DNA of 33,889 nucleotides from Candidatus Nanopelagicales bacterium (GTDB taxonomy: Bacteria > Actinomycetota > Actinomycetes > S36-B12 > CAIYMF01), in contig JADGOZ010000142.1 of assembly GCA_017882705.1 (NCBI GenBank), forward strand, positions 1 to 33,889. Direction: 5' to 3'. A model generated the notes under the pieces. That model was given only the letters and a program-made list of their open reading frames with translations, had not been told where the DNA came from and made no database searches. Both the position numbers and the translations under genes were made by a program. Of this stretch, positions 16,435 through 24,161 are shown in pieces (position 1 is the first letter of the stretch; every line of letters begins with the position of its first letter).

Positions 16435-17571
16435 ATGACCCCGGCCGCGATCCGCCGGGGCGACACGGGCCCGGCCGTCGCGGAGATCCGCGACCGGCTC
16501 GGCCGGCTCGGCCACCTCGCCGGTGCGGCGCCGGGGCACGAGCCCCGCGTCGACCCGTCCCACGACTGCTTCGACGACTTCGTCGACCGTGCGGTCCGCT
16601 CGTTCCAGCAGGAGCGCGGGCTGACCGTCGACGGCGTCGTGGGTCCGCAGACGTTCCGGCGGCTGGAGGAGGCGCGCTGGGCGCTCGGCGACCGGGTGCT
16701 GTCGTATGGCCCCGGCCACCTGGTCTCCGGTGACGACGTGCTCGCCCTGCAGCAGCGGCTGTCCGGTCTCGGCTTCGACCTCGGTCGCGTCGACGGCGTG
16801 TTCGGCGTCCGCACCGACTCCGCCTTGCGCGAGTTCCAGCGCAGCGTGGGTGTCGACGCCGACGGCACCTGCGGTCCGAGCACCTTCCGCGCGATGGCGC
16901 GGCTCGCGCGCACCATGAGCGGCGGCGGTACGGCGGCGACCCTGCGCGAGCTGCACGCCCTCGAGACCCTCACCAGCGGCGTGGCCGACAAGGTCGTCGT
17001 CATCGACCCTGGGCACGGTGGCGGGGACCCTGGCCTGGCCCACGGAGACCTCACCGAGGCGAGCGTGGCGGGCGACCTCGCCACGCGGGTCGAGGGACGC
17101 CTCGCCGCCATCGGCGTCCAGGTGATGCTGACCCGGTCGCCCGAGACGTTCGGCGCCCTCACCGCGGTGCCCGACGAGGCTGAGCGCGCCGCCTTCGCCA
17201 ACGCCACGGCCGCCGACCTCGTCCTCTCGCTGCACGTCGACTCCGTGGGCTCACCCACGCCGGCCGGCTGCGCGACCTACTACTACGGCGACGTGGGAGC
17301 AGGCACGGGATCGAGCCTGGGCCAGCGGTTCGCCGAGATGGTGCAGGACGAGATCTGCCAGCGCACCGATCTCACCGACTGCCGCACCCACGCCAAGACC
17401 TGGGACCTGCTGCGGATGACCCGGATGCCGGCCGTGCGCGTCGAGTGCGGCTACCTCTCGAGCCCACGCGACGCGCGACGCCTGGAGGACCCGGCCTTCC
17501 GTGACGCCGTGGCCGAGGGCATCGCCGCGGCCGTCGTACGCTTCTTCGCACCAGTGCCGGTCGAGGTCTGA
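16435..17571 (+). CDS. cwlM: CwlM-type protein: two peptidoglycan-binding domains plus amidase_3 domain
   Basis: 378 residues without signal peptide, so probably cytoplasmic. Two PG-binding-type helical repeats span about 8-78 (SFQQERGLTVDGVVGPQTF) and about 98-157 (LREFQRSVGVDADGTCGPST). An N-acetylmuramoyl-L-alanine amidase fold follows from about 185. The zinc ligands look complete: His194 in DPGHGG, Glu208, His267 in SLHVDS, plus the catalytic Glu337 in VECGYLSS. In mycobacteria CwlM acts mainly as a PknB-phosphorylated activator of MurA in the cytoplasm. Whether this protein is also an enzyme is open, and the intact motif makes that plausible. It starts at ATG 16435 four bases after the trxA stop, without a good separate ribosome-binding site, suggesting coupling. 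Confidence 0.92.
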   Translation: MTPAAIRRGDTGPAVAEIRDRLGRLGHLAGAAPGHEPRVDPSHDCFDDFVDRAVRSFQQERGLTVDGVVGPQTFRRLEEARWALGDRVLSYGPGHLVSGDDVLALQQRLSGLGFDLGRVDGVFGVRTDSALREFQRSVGVDADGTCGPSTFRAMARLARTMSGGGTAATLRELHALETLTSGVADKVVVIDPGHGGGDPGLAHGDLTEASVAGDLATRVEGRLAAIGVQVMLTRSPETFGALTAVPDEAERAAFANATAADLVLSLHVDSVGSPTPAGCATYYYGDVGAGTGSSLGQRFAEMVQDEICQRTDLTDCRTHAKTWDLLRMTRMPAVRVECGYLSSPRDARRLEDPAFRDAVAEGIAAAVVRFFAPVPVEV

Positions 17572-17577
17572 GACCAC

Positions 17578-17602
17578 GGCCCGCCGTAGCGCCCCGCGGG
17601 CC
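17578..17602. terminator. Possible hairpin between convergent cwlM and GNAT genes
   Basis: Arms 17578-17584 and 17596-17602 pair perfectly over 7 G/C-rich bases with an 11-base loop. It sits in the 43-base gap between two convergent stops. Without a T-tract it is only a candidate. Confidence 0.4.
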
Positions 17603-17614
17603 CGGCGTTGCCGC

Positions 17615-18262
17615 TCAGGCCGTGGGGTCCTCGCGGTGCAGCGTGCCGACGGTGCGGCGGCGGCCGAGCAGGCGGTCGAGCGCCGCCTCCACGACGTCCT
17701 CGCGCCACGCCGCGGTCGTCCGCAGGTCCAGGCGCAGCCGCGGGGTGCGCGCGTGCGGGCGCACGGTGGTGAAGCCGACCGCGAGGAGGAAGTCGGCGGG
17801 GATCAGGCACTCGGGCGCGCTGCTGCCCGGCATCGCGGCGACCGCCTCCACCGCCCGGACGCCGCGTCGGGCGAGGTCGGCGGCCATCCCCTGCACGAGC
17901 ATGCGGGCGAGCCCGTGGCCGGCGTGCTCCGGCTCGACCCGCAGGGCGGCCAGCGCGACGGCGTCGGGCGAGACGGGGGCGGTGGGGTAGGCCGCGAGGC
18001 CGGGGAGGTAGGCAGGGGGTGCGTAGAGGGCGTAGCCCACCACGGCGTCGTCGACCCGGACGACCTGGCCGCAGGAGCCCCAGTCGAGCAGCGTGGTCGA
18101 CAACCAGGCCGCCTTCGCGTCGGCAGCAGCCTGGCCGTACTCGGCCTCGACCCGGGCGCGGTGCACGGCGTCGAGCTCCCACCGCGTGCAGGAGCGGCAC
18201 GGCGACGGCAGGTCGTCGAGGGAGTCGCGGGTGAGCGGCGCCAGCCGCCGGGCGACGGCCAC
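17615..18262 (-). CDS. GNAT-family N-acetyltransferase (Rv3916c-position gene)
   Basis: 215 residues from GTG 18262. The N-terminus contains a Cys pair in SPCRSCTRWEL. The GNAT acetyl-CoA-binding region is seen as VALAALRVEPEHAGHGLARM, with LVQGMAADLARRG and AVGFTTVRPH after it. This gives the beta4-alpha3 pyrophosphate loop (a variant of Q/RxxGxG/A). The substrate is unknown. The longer upstream frame is out because it reads through a separate small membrane gene and has no suitable start codon. GTG 18262 lies 25 bases after that gene's stop, so the two are likely one transcript. Genes of this family sit between cwlM and parB in many actinobacteria. Confidence 0.83.
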   Translation of the reverse strand: MAVARRLAPLTRDSLDDLPSPCRSCTRWELDAVHRARVEAEYGQAAADAKAAWLSTTLLDWGSCGQVVRVDDAVVGYALYAPPAYLPGLAAYPTAPVSPDAVALAALRVEPEHAGHGLARMLVQGMAADLARRGVRAVEAVAAMPGSSAPECLIPADFLLAVGFTTVRPHARTPRLRLDLRTTAAWREDVVEAALDRLLGRRRTVGTLHREDPTA

Positions 18263-18287
18263 GTTCAGGCCGCGAGCGCGGGTGACG

Positions 18288-18401
18288 TCACCGCGTGACC
18301 GGGTGCGGAAGCTCGTGGCGGTGCGGCCGGAACAGGCCGACCACGAAGCCGAGAACGAGCCCCAGCGCCAACAGGCCCAGGACCCAGCGAACAACCCGCA
18401 T
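18288..18401 (-). CDS. 37-residue membrane peptide upstream of the GNAT gene
   Basis: The minus-strand frame from ATG 18401 to TGA 18288 encodes 37 residues: MRVVRW, a hydrophobic helix (VLGLLALGLVLGFVVGLF, about 7-24), then a basic His-rich tail (RPHRHELPHPVTR). A perfect GGAGGT lies three bases before the ATG, and a TACGAT -10 lies about 25 bases before it. The peptide is consistent with a one-pass membrane microprotein with its tail inside the cell. It occupies the first position of the GNAT transcript, and the intergenic region shared with the divergent aminotransferase gene is only 52 bases. I know of no named family; the coding call rests on the ribosome-binding site, hydrophobic pattern and placement. 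Confidence 0.68.
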   Translation of the reverse strand: MRVVRWVLGLLALGLVLGFVVGLFRPHRHELPHPVTR

Positions 18402-18410
18402 GACACCTCC

Positions 18411-18454
18411 ATGCCCTCATCGGGCATCGTAGGCCCCGGACAGGAGGTCCGACA
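18411..18454 (-). promoter_or_regulatory. Promoter and small palindrome upstream of the 37-residue gene
   Basis: On the minus strand TGTCGG (plus 18449-18454), a 17-base spacer and TACGAT (plus 18426-18431) form a plausible promoter. A 6-bp inverted repeat (18411-18416 with 18422-18427) overlaps the -10 and start region and could be an operator. The opposite strand carries the aminotransferase ribosome-binding site. Confidence 0.4.
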
Positions 18455-19764
18455 TGGAACCGACGTCGCCGCCGACGAGCACCCGACTCGACCCGTGGCT
18501 CGAGAGCTACGCCGCACGCACACGTGGACTCACCGCGTCCCAGGTGCGTGCGCTGTTCGCTGTCGCGTCCCGCCCGGAGGTCGTGTCCCTCGCCGGGGGG
18601 ATGCCGTTCGTGTCCGCCCTCCCCCTCGATGCCGTGGCCGAGACGGTCGCCCGGCTCATCCGTGAGCGCGGCGCCGTGGCGCTGCAGTACGGCTCGGGCC
18701 AGGGCGACGTCCGCCTGCGCGAGCAGATCCTCGACGTCATGGCGCCGGTCGGCGTGACGGCGCACCCGGACGACATCGTCGTGACCGCCGGGTCGCAGAT
18801 GGCGCTCGACCTCGTCGTCCGCGTCTTCTGCGACCCCGGCGACGTCGTGCTCGTCGAGGCGCCCACCTACGTCACGGCGCTCGGGGTCTTCTCGTCCTAC
18901 CAGTGCGAGGTCGTGCACGTCCCGATGGACGAGGAGGGCCTGCGCCCGGACGCCCTGCGCGAGGCGGTCGCGGCGGCGCGCGCCGCGGGCAAGAAGGTCA
19001 AGCTCGTCTACACGATCCCCTCGTTCCACAACCCGGCCGGCGTCACCCAGGGCCCGGCCCGCCGCACCGAGGTGCTCGAGGTGGTGCAGTCCGCGGGCCT
19101 GCTCCTGCTCGAGGACGACCCCTACGGCCTGCTCGGCTTCGACGGCACCGTGCCGCGCGCGATCCGCGCCGACGACAGCGAGGGCGTGATCTACCTCGGC
19201 ACGTTCTCCAAGACGATCGCCGCGGGCCTGCGGGTCGGCTGGGCCGTGGCGCCGCACGGCGTGCGCGAGAAGCTCGTCCTGGCCAACGAGACCGCGACCT
19301 TGTGCCCGTCGAACCTGACCCAGATGACGATCTCGGACTACCTCGCAACCCAGCCGTGGTTCGACCAGGTGAAGGTCTTCCGGGAGGTCTACCGCGAGCG
19401 TCGCGACGCCCTGCTCGAGTCGCTCGAGGCCCTCATGCCGGCCGGCACCCGCTGGACGGTCCCGGCGGGCGGCTTCTACAGCTGGGTCACGCTGCCGGAG
19501 GGCCTCGACGCCACGGCGATGCTGCCGCGGGCGGTCGCGGCCCTCGTCGCGTACGTGCCCGGGACGGGCTTCTACGCCGACGGTCAGGGCCGCGAGTCGC
19601 TGCGCCTGTCCTACTGCTACCCCGAGCCCGACCGCATCCGCGAGGGTGTGCGCCGCCTCGCGGGCGTCATCGAGTCCGAGCTCGAGGTGGTCGAGACGTT
19701 CGGGTCGCCCCGGGCGCGTGCTGACCGACCGGGACCGTCCGCGCCCTACACGGACCTCGCATGA
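18454..19764 (+). CDS. PLP-dependent class I/II aminotransferase (2-aminoadipate/MocR-like fold)
   Basis: 436 residues. This fold-type I aminotransferase is of the family that includes LysN and the catalytic half of MocR regulators, but with no DNA-binding domain. Visible are SLAGGMPFVSALP near the N-terminus, LQYGSGQGDVRLREQI, the cofactor-binding TAGSQMALDL, VEAPTYVTAL, FHNPAGVT (the Asn that contacts PLP O3'), EDDPYGLLGFDG, and GTFSKTIAAGLRVGW with the Schiff-base Lys. The substrate is not deducible. The start ATG 18454 has a perfect AGGAGGT at the right distance. The Pro/Arg-rich last 20 residues are not conserved. The stop overlaps an ATG (ATGA at 19761-19764), and the ddl gene follows. 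Families like this often lie beside parB in actinobacteria. Confidence 0.9.
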   Translation: MEPTSPPTSTRLDPWLESYAARTRGLTASQVRALFAVASRPEVVSLAGGMPFVSALPLDAVAETVARLIRERGAVALQYGSGQGDVRLREQILDVMAPVGVTAHPDDIVVTAGSQMALDLVVRVFCDPGDVVLVEAPTYVTALGVFSSYQCEVVHVPMDEEGLRPDALREAVAAARAAGKKVKLVYTIPSFHNPAGVTQGPARRTEVLEVVQSAGLLLLEDDPYGLLGFDGTVPRAIRADDSEGVIYLGTFSKTIAAGLRVGWAVAPHGVREKLVLANETATLCPSNLTQMTISDYLATQPWFDQVKVFREVYRERRDALLESLEALMPAGTRWTVPAGGFYSWVTLPEGLDATAMLPRAVAALVAYVPGTGFYADGQGRESLRLSYCYPEPDRIREGVRRLAGVIESELEVVETFGSPRARADRPGPSAPYTDLA

Positions 19765-19823
19765 TCACGACTCCCGTCAAGAACTCCGAGAACCGATGCA
19801 GCACAAGGGGTTACGTCGCATGA
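19761..19823 (+). other. 20-codon ORF bridging the aminotransferase stop and the ddl start
   Basis: ATG 19761 overlaps the aminotransferase TGA, and its own TGA (19821-19823) overlaps the ddl ATG at 19820. It would encode MITTPVKNSENRCSTRGYVA. Codons such as AGG, ACA and CGA are unlike the neighbours, so it is more likely a translational-coupling relay or chance than a functional peptide. Confidence 0.3.
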
Positions 19824-20776
19824 GCACCGCAAACCAGGGCCGCGTGGTCGTTCTCGCCGGGGGACTCTCGCCCGAGCGCGACGTGTCGATGCGATCGGGT
19901 CGCCGGGTCGCCGACGCGCTGCGCGCCGCCGGGGTCGACGTCGACGTGCTCGACGTCGACGCGCACCTGCTGGCCGGCCTCTCGGGCGATCGCCCCGCCT
20001 GCGTCGTACCCCTGCTGCACGGGGCGCCGGGCGAGGACGGCGCGATCCGCGACGTGCTCGTGGCGCTCGGGCTGCCGTTCGTCGGCTCCGGGCCGTCGGC
20101 GTGCCGAGAGGCGTTCGACAAGCCGATCGCGTCCTCGCTCGTGGCCGCCGCCGGCGTCGCCGTCCCCGGGTCGATGGCCCTGCCGCACGCGACGTTCCGC
20201 GAGCTCGGCGCCGCGGCGGTGCTCGACGCCGTCGTCGACCGCCTCGGGCTGCCGCTCATGGTGAAGCCGACCCGCGGTGGCTCCTCGCTCGGCGCCACGG
20301 TCGTGCGATCCGCGGCCGACCTGCCCGCGGCGATGGTCGCCGCCTACGCCTACAACGACATCGCGCTGATCGAGTCGTTCGTCGCCGGGGTCGAGGTCGC
20401 CGTGTCCGTCGTCGACGACGCGGACGGTCCGCGGGCCCTCCCCGTGGTCGAGGTGGCGCCCGACGGCGGCTTCTACGACTACGGGGCGCGCTACACCGCG
20501 GGAGCCACGGAGTTCTTCACCCCCGCCCGGCTGTCCGACGACGTGCTCGCCGCGTGTGCCGCCACGGCCGTGACCGTCCACCGCGAGCTCCGGCTGCGCG
20601 ACTGGTCGCGCAGCGACCTCATCGTCGACGCATCGGGCACGCCGTGGTTCCTCGAGGTCAACGTCGCACCCGGGATGACCGAGACGTCGACGTATCCCCA
20701 GGCCGTGCTCGCCGCCGGTCTCGACCTCGGCGTGCTGACCGCGTCCCTCGTCCACCAGGCTATGTCCCGCGGCTGA
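19820..20776 (+). CDS. ddl: D-alanine--D-alanine ligase (ATP-grasp)
   Basis: 318 residues from ATG 19820, preceded by AAGGGG; the in-frame ATG 19796 would add eight. The enzyme joins two D-alanines with ATP for the peptidoglycan stem peptide. Family motifs are GGLSPERDVS near the start, PLLHGAPGEDG, the ATP-grasp KPTRGGSSLG, the omega-loop region with FYDYGARYTAG, and the metal-binding FLEVNVAPGMTETS at the end. HGAPGEDG replaces the more common HG..GEDG spacing only slightly. A second ddl copy elsewhere in the genome is likely in actinobacteria, so this may be a paralogue. It is convergent with parB across 34 bases that hold a weak 5-bp hairpin (20788-20804). Confidence 0.88.
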   Translation: MSTANQGRVVVLAGGLSPERDVSMRSGRRVADALRAAGVDVDVLDVDAHLLAGLSGDRPACVVPLLHGAPGEDGAIRDVLVALGLPFVGSGPSACREAFDKPIASSLVAAAGVAVPGSMALPHATFRELGAAAVLDAVVDRLGLPLMVKPTRGGSSLGATVVRSAADLPAAMVAAYAYNDIALIESFVAGVEVAVSVVDDADGPRALPVVEVAPDGGFYDYGARYTAGATEFFTPARLSDDVLAACAATAVTVHRELRLRDWSRSDLIVDASGTPWFLEVNVAPGMTETSTYPQAVLAAGLDLGVLTASLVHQAMSRG

Positions 20777-20810
20777 TAGTCCTTCTACCGCAAGGGATCT
20801 GCGGCGTCAC

Positions 20811-21782
20811 TCAGTCGTTGGCGTCGATGACGTCGACGATGCGGCGCAGGTCCTCGAGCGTGGCGAACTCGATCGTCACCTTGCCCTTGGACTTGCCCGA
20901 GTCGATGCGCACGCGGGTCTCGAGGCGCTCGGAGAGCCGGTCGGCGATCTCGGTGAGACCCGGTGCCACGGGCCTGCGCGGACGGGCGACGCGGGCGCGT
21001 TCGCGGCCGTCGGCCTCACCGACGGCCACGACCTCCTCGACCGCGCGCACGGACAGCCCCTCGGCCACGATGCGGGTCGCGAGCCGGTCCATCGCCTCGG
21101 TGTCGTCGAGGGCGAGCAGGGCGCGGGCGTGGCCCGCGGAGAGCACCCCGGCAGCGACCCGGCGCTGCACGTGCGCCGGCAGGCGCAGCAGGCGCAGCGT
21201 GTTGCTCACCTGCGGGCGGCTGCGTCCGATGCGCGTCGCGAGCTCCTCCTGGGTGCAGCCGAAGTCGTCGAGCATCTGCTGGTAGGCCGCGGCCTCCTCC
21301 AGCGCGTTGAGCTGGGCCCGGTGCAGGTTCTCCAGCAGGGCGTCGCGCAGCAGGGCGTCGTCGGCCGTCTCCCGCACGATCGCGGGGATGCGCTCGAGCC
21401 CCGCCTCTCGGCCGGCCCGCCAGCGCCGCTCGCCGGCGACGAGCTCGTAGTGCGGACCGTCGTCGGCGGCATCGGGCACGGGACGCACGACGATGGGCTG
21501 CAGCAGCCCGATCTCGCGGATCGAGTGCACGAGCTCGGCGAGGGCGTCCTCGTCGAAGACGGTGCGCGGCTGGCGGGGGTTGGGCCGGACGTCGTCGAGG
21601 CCGAGCTCGGCGTAGCGGACTCCGGAGACGGTCTCGAGGTCGTCGCCGCGGTGGGCGGGGTGCACGGCCTCCGGCGTTGAGCCGGGCGCTGCCTCGGGAG
21701 TCACGGCGGGGGTCGGCTCCGCCGGTGCTCCACCGGGGATGAGCGCCCCGAGACCGCGGCCGAGCCCTCGTCGCTGGTTCAC
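20811..21782 (-). CDS. parB: Chromosome partitioning protein ParB
   Basis: 323 residues. ParB is a CTP-hydrolysing clamp that loads at parS and spreads along DNA to organise the origin region. The N-terminal KorB-like domain has the CTP-binding GERRWRA (117-123) and ENLHRAQLN (151-159), both intact. A helix-turn-helix lies near 175-197 (TQEELATRIGRSRPQVSNTLRLL). The dimer domain is at the C-terminus (RVRIDSGKSKGKVTIEF). The first 12 residues (NQRRGLGRGLGALI) are the usual ParA-contact motif. The start is GTG 21782 after GAGGAG. Unlike the tightly packed genes upstream, parB is separated from parA by 121 bases with a hairpin and a candidate promoter. Confidence 0.97.
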   Translation of the reverse strand: MNQRRGLGRGLGALIPGGAPAEPTPAVTPEAAPGSTPEAVHPAHRGDDLETVSGVRYAELGLDDVRPNPRQPRTVFDEDALAELVHSIREIGLLQPIVVRPVPDAADDGPHYELVAGERRWRAGREAGLERIPAIVRETADDALLRDALLENLHRAQLNALEEAAAYQQMLDDFGCTQEELATRIGRSRPQVSNTLRLLRLPAHVQRRVAAGVLSAGHARALLALDDTEAMDRLATRIVAEGLSVRAVEEVVAVGEADGRERARVARPRRPVAPGLTEIADRLSERLETRVRIDSGKSKGKVTIEFATLEDLRRIVDVIDAND

Positions 21783-21833
21783 CTGGCCGCTCCTCGTCGC
21801 ATCCGCACGGTGGTCCGTGTCGTCGTCGGCGTG

Positions 21834-21839
21834 ACCCTA
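21834..21839 (-). promoter_or_regulatory. -10 element (TAGGGT) for parB
   Basis: On the minus strand TAGGGT lies about 51 bases before the parB GTG, right after the parA-parB hairpin. Placement suggests parB can be expressed apart from parA. Confidence 0.4.
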
Positions 21840-21844
21840 CCCCG

Positions 21845-21870
21845 CCGCCCCGACCGCACGACCGGGGCGG
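21845..21870 (-). terminator. Hairpin between parA and parB
   Basis: Arms 21845-21852 and 21863-21870 pair perfectly over 8 bases with a 10-base loop. It could stop or reduce read-through from parA into parB. Confidence 0.5.
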
Positions 21871-21903
21871 GTGCCTCACCGTGGAATCAGGTCGACATGT
21901 TGA

Positions 21904-22836
21904 TCAGTACCGCTCCTGCGGCCGTATATCGTCCACCCCGGGGGCGGACGGCGCCAGCGCCCCAGGCTGGCGGGCCAGCTCGCGGGCCGCCTCGAGGTAG
22001 GACAGCGCCCCGGTGGAGCCGGGGTCGTAGGTCAGGACCGTCTGGCCGTACGACGGCGCCTCCGAGACGCGCACCGATCGGGGGATCGCGGTCGGGAGCA
22101 CGATCTCGCCGAAGTGCGAACGGACCTCGTCGGCCACCTGGGCGGCCAGGCGGGTGCGCGCGTCGTACATCGTGAGCAGGATCGTCGAGACGGTGAGACC
22201 CGGGTTGAGCTCCGCGGTGACGAGCCCGACCGTCTTCATCAGCTGGCCGAGGCCCTCGAGCGCGTAGTACTCGCACTGGATCGGGATGAGCACCTCGTCG
22301 GCGCAGACCAGGGCGTTGAGGGTCAGCAGACCGAGGCTCGGCGGGCAGTCGACGAGCACGTAGTCGAGCCGGCCGTGCGCGGCCTCGTGCACGGGGAGGT
22401 ACGCCGCCACCGCCCGGCGCAGCTTGTGCTCGCGCGCCACCATCGCGACGAGCTCGATCTCGGCGCCGGCGAGGTCGAGGGTGGCCGGGGCGCACCACAG
22501 CCCGTCGATCTCGGCGACCGGGACCACGACCTCGGCGAGCGGACGCCCGTCGATCAGCACGTCGTAGACGCTCGGGATCGCGCTGTGGTGGTCGGTCGAC
22601 AGGGCCGTCGAGGCGTTGCCCTGCGGGTCGAGGTCGACGACGAGCACCGCGAGCCCCTGCAGTGCGAGCGCTGCAGCGAGGTTGACCGTCGACGTCGTCT
22701 TGCCGACGCCACCCTTCTGGTTGGCCACCGTGATGACCCGCGTGCGCGCCGGTCGGGGCAGGTCGTCGCCGAACCTGCGGTACTTCACCTGAACGGCTGC
22801 CTCGGCGGACCGGGCGAGCGGGGTGTCGTCGCTCAT
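21904..22836 (-). CDS. parA: Chromosome partitioning ATPase ParA (Soj)
   Basis: 310 residues. This deviant-Walker ATPase binds DNA non-specifically and moves ParB-parS complexes. The signature KGGVGKTTST (41-50) includes both the first Lys and the P-loop Lys. The later motifs VVDLDPQGNAST, YVLVDCPPSLGLLT and PIQCEYYALEGLGQL are complete. The N-terminal 30 residues are variable. ATG 22836 overlaps the rsmG TGA (ATGA), so translation is probably coupled to rsmG. Order rsmG-parA-parB is the common bacterial one. A chromosomal rather than plasmid role is supported by the flanking core genes and parS-like sites 1-2 kb away. Confidence 0.97.
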   Translation of the reverse strand: MSDDTPLARSAEAAVQVKYRRFGDDLPRPARTRVITVANQKGGVGKTTSTVNLAAALALQGLAVLVVDLDPQGNASTALSTDHHSAIPSVYDVLIDGRPLAEVVVPVAEIDGLWCAPATLDLAGAEIELVAMVAREHKLRRAVAAYLPVHEAAHGRLDYVLVDCPPSLGLLTLNALVCADEVLIPIQCEYYALEGLGQLMKTVGLVTAELNPGLTVSTILLTMYDARTRLAAQVADEVRSHFGEIVLPTAIPRSVRVSEAPSYGQTVLTYDPGSTGALSYLEAARELARQPGALAPSAPGVDDIRPQERY

Positions 22837-23525
22837 CGGGATCCCTTTCGTCGACCGGCGGTGAGGCGGACAACCCGCACGACGGTCGTGGGCGGGTCCA
22901 CGACCCCGGCGCCGCAGGTGACGACCTCGGCCTGGCCGCCGCCGAGCCGCTCCAGCGCCCCGTGGGAGGCGGTGACCTCGTCGGCCGCTCCCTCGCCCTT
23001 GAGCGCGAGCAGCGTGCCACCGACCCGGGCCAGCGGCAACGTCCAGCCGGCGAGCCGGTCCAGCGGGGCCACGGCACGGGCGGTGACGACGTCGACAGCG
23101 AGCTTCTGCTCCTCGGCACGGCCGCGGAGCACCTCGACCTGGTCACCGAGGCCGAGCGCCTCGACCGCCTCGCCGAGGAAGGTGGCCCGCCGCAGGAGCG
23201 GCTCCACGAGCACCACGTGCAGGTCCGGCCGCACGATCGCCAGGGGGAGACCCGGAAGGCCGGCGCCGGAGCCGACGTCCGCCACCAGCGAGCCCTCGGG
23301 CACGAGCTCCTCGAGGACCGCGCAGTTGGCCAGGTGGCGGCTCCACAGCCGGGCCACCTCGCGCGGGCCGATGAGCCCACGGACCACACCGTCGGTCGCG
23401 AGCAGCGCGGCGTAGCGACCGAGGGCCTCGGCCGCGTCGGGGTAGCGCGCACGGAGACGCTGCTCGACGAGCAGGTCGGTCTCCTCGCGGACGGGGGTCT
23501 CTCCCGCCACCCCGTCAGCAGGCAT
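22833..23525 (-). CDS. rsmG: 16S rRNA (guanine527-N7)-methyltransferase
   Basis: 230 residues. RsmG (GidB) methylates N7 of G527 in 16S rRNA with S-adenosylmethionine. Loss is known to give low-level streptomycin resistance. Visible are the N-terminal helical part ending in RLWSRHLANCAVLEEL, the SAM-binding VADVGSGAGLPGLPLA (about 81-96), LVEPLLRRATFL, and VVTARAVAPLDRL. The protein is full length. ATG 23525 lies three bases after the jag stop and its own stop overlaps parA, so it sits in the middle of a continuous operon. Confidence 0.95.
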   Translation of the reverse strand: MPADGVAGETPVREETDLLVEQRLRARYPDAAEALGRYAALLATDGVVRGLIGPREVARLWSRHLANCAVLEELVPEGSLVADVGSGAGLPGLPLAIVRPDLHVVLVEPLLRRATFLGEAVEALGLGDQVEVLRGRAEEQKLAVDVVTARAVAPLDRLAGWTLPLARVGGTLLALKGEGAADEVTASHGALERLGGGQAEVVTCGAGVVDPPTTVVRVVRLTAGRRKGSR

Positions 23526-23528
23526 GCG

Positions 23529-24092
23529 TCAGCCGCGCGGCAGGACGACGACGTAGCGGCGCGGCTCGACGCCCTCGGACTCGCTGGTGAGGCCGGCAGC
23601 AGCCACGGCGTCGTGGACCACCTTGCGCTCGAACGGGGTCATCGGCTCGAGACGGACCGGCTCGTTCGAGCTCGCAGCCCGGGTGGCGGCCTCGGTGCCG
23701 AGCGCCGTGAGCGCCTGACGGCGGGCCTCGCGGTGACCGGCGACGTCGAGCATGAGCCGCGAACGGTCCCCGGTCTCGCGCGTGACGGCGAGGCGGGTGA
23801 GCTCCTGCAGCGCGTCGAGGACCTGGCCGTGGTCGCCCACGAGGTGCTCGATGTCGCCGCCGACGATGCTCACGAGGGCGCGGTCCCCCTCGACGTCCAT
23901 GTCGATGTCACCGTCGAGGTCGGCGATGTCGAGCAGGCCCTCGAGGTAGTCCGCCGCGATGTCCCCTTCCTTCTCCAGTTGACTGACGGGGGCGGTGCCG
24001 CGAGCCGTTTCACGGGAAACGCGGGCCGGGGCCGGTGTGGGGGTGTCGGTGCCGTCGACCTCGGTGGTCTCGGCGGCCGTCGTGTCACTCAT
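23529..24092 (-). CDS. jag: Jag / KhpB-type RNA-binding protein (KH-R3H)
   Basis: 187 residues. Jag proteins bind RNA through a KH-like and an R3H domain and are almost always beside yidC. Here a Thr/Ala/Pro-rich leader (1-35) is followed by a KH-like region (ADYLEGLLDIADLDGDIDMD to VGDHGQVLDALQELTRLAV). The R3H domain follows, with SRLMLDVAGHREAR and the signature NEPVRLEPMTPFERKVVHD. The longer Jag_N domain of firmicutes is absent, as is usual in actinobacteria. The codons for VSRET (about residues 25-29) coincide with a parS-like site. ATG 24092 lies 99 bases after yidC, with a second parS-like site in that gap. Confidence 0.92.
   Translation of the reverse strand: MSDTTAAETTEVDGTDTPTPAPARVSRETARGTAPVSQLEKEGDIAADYLEGLLDIADLDGDIDMDVEGDRALVSIVGGDIEHLVGDHGQVLDALQELTRLAVTRETGDRSRLMLDVAGHREARRQALTALGTEAATRAASSNEPVRLEPMTPFERKVVHDAVAAAGLTSESEGVEPRRYVVVLPRG
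24006..24021. other. parS-like site inside jag
   Basis: The 16-mer CGTTTCACGGGAAACG matches the bacterial parS consensus TGTTTCACGTGAAACA except at its ends and one central base. It lies inside jag, where it encodes VSRET. Located about 2.2 kb from parB, it is a likely ParB loading site. Confidence 0.75.
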
Positions 24093-24161
24093 GGGTACTC
24101 GTCTTCCGTCGGTGGGAGCGCCGTGCGGCGCGGGAGGGTCGAGGGGGTGTCCCCGACGGGC

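Noticed and set aside
20788-20804. 5-bp hairpin between ddl and parB as a terminator
   Set aside because: The stem is too short to call, and such stems are expected by chance at this GC content. It is noted only in the ddl entry.
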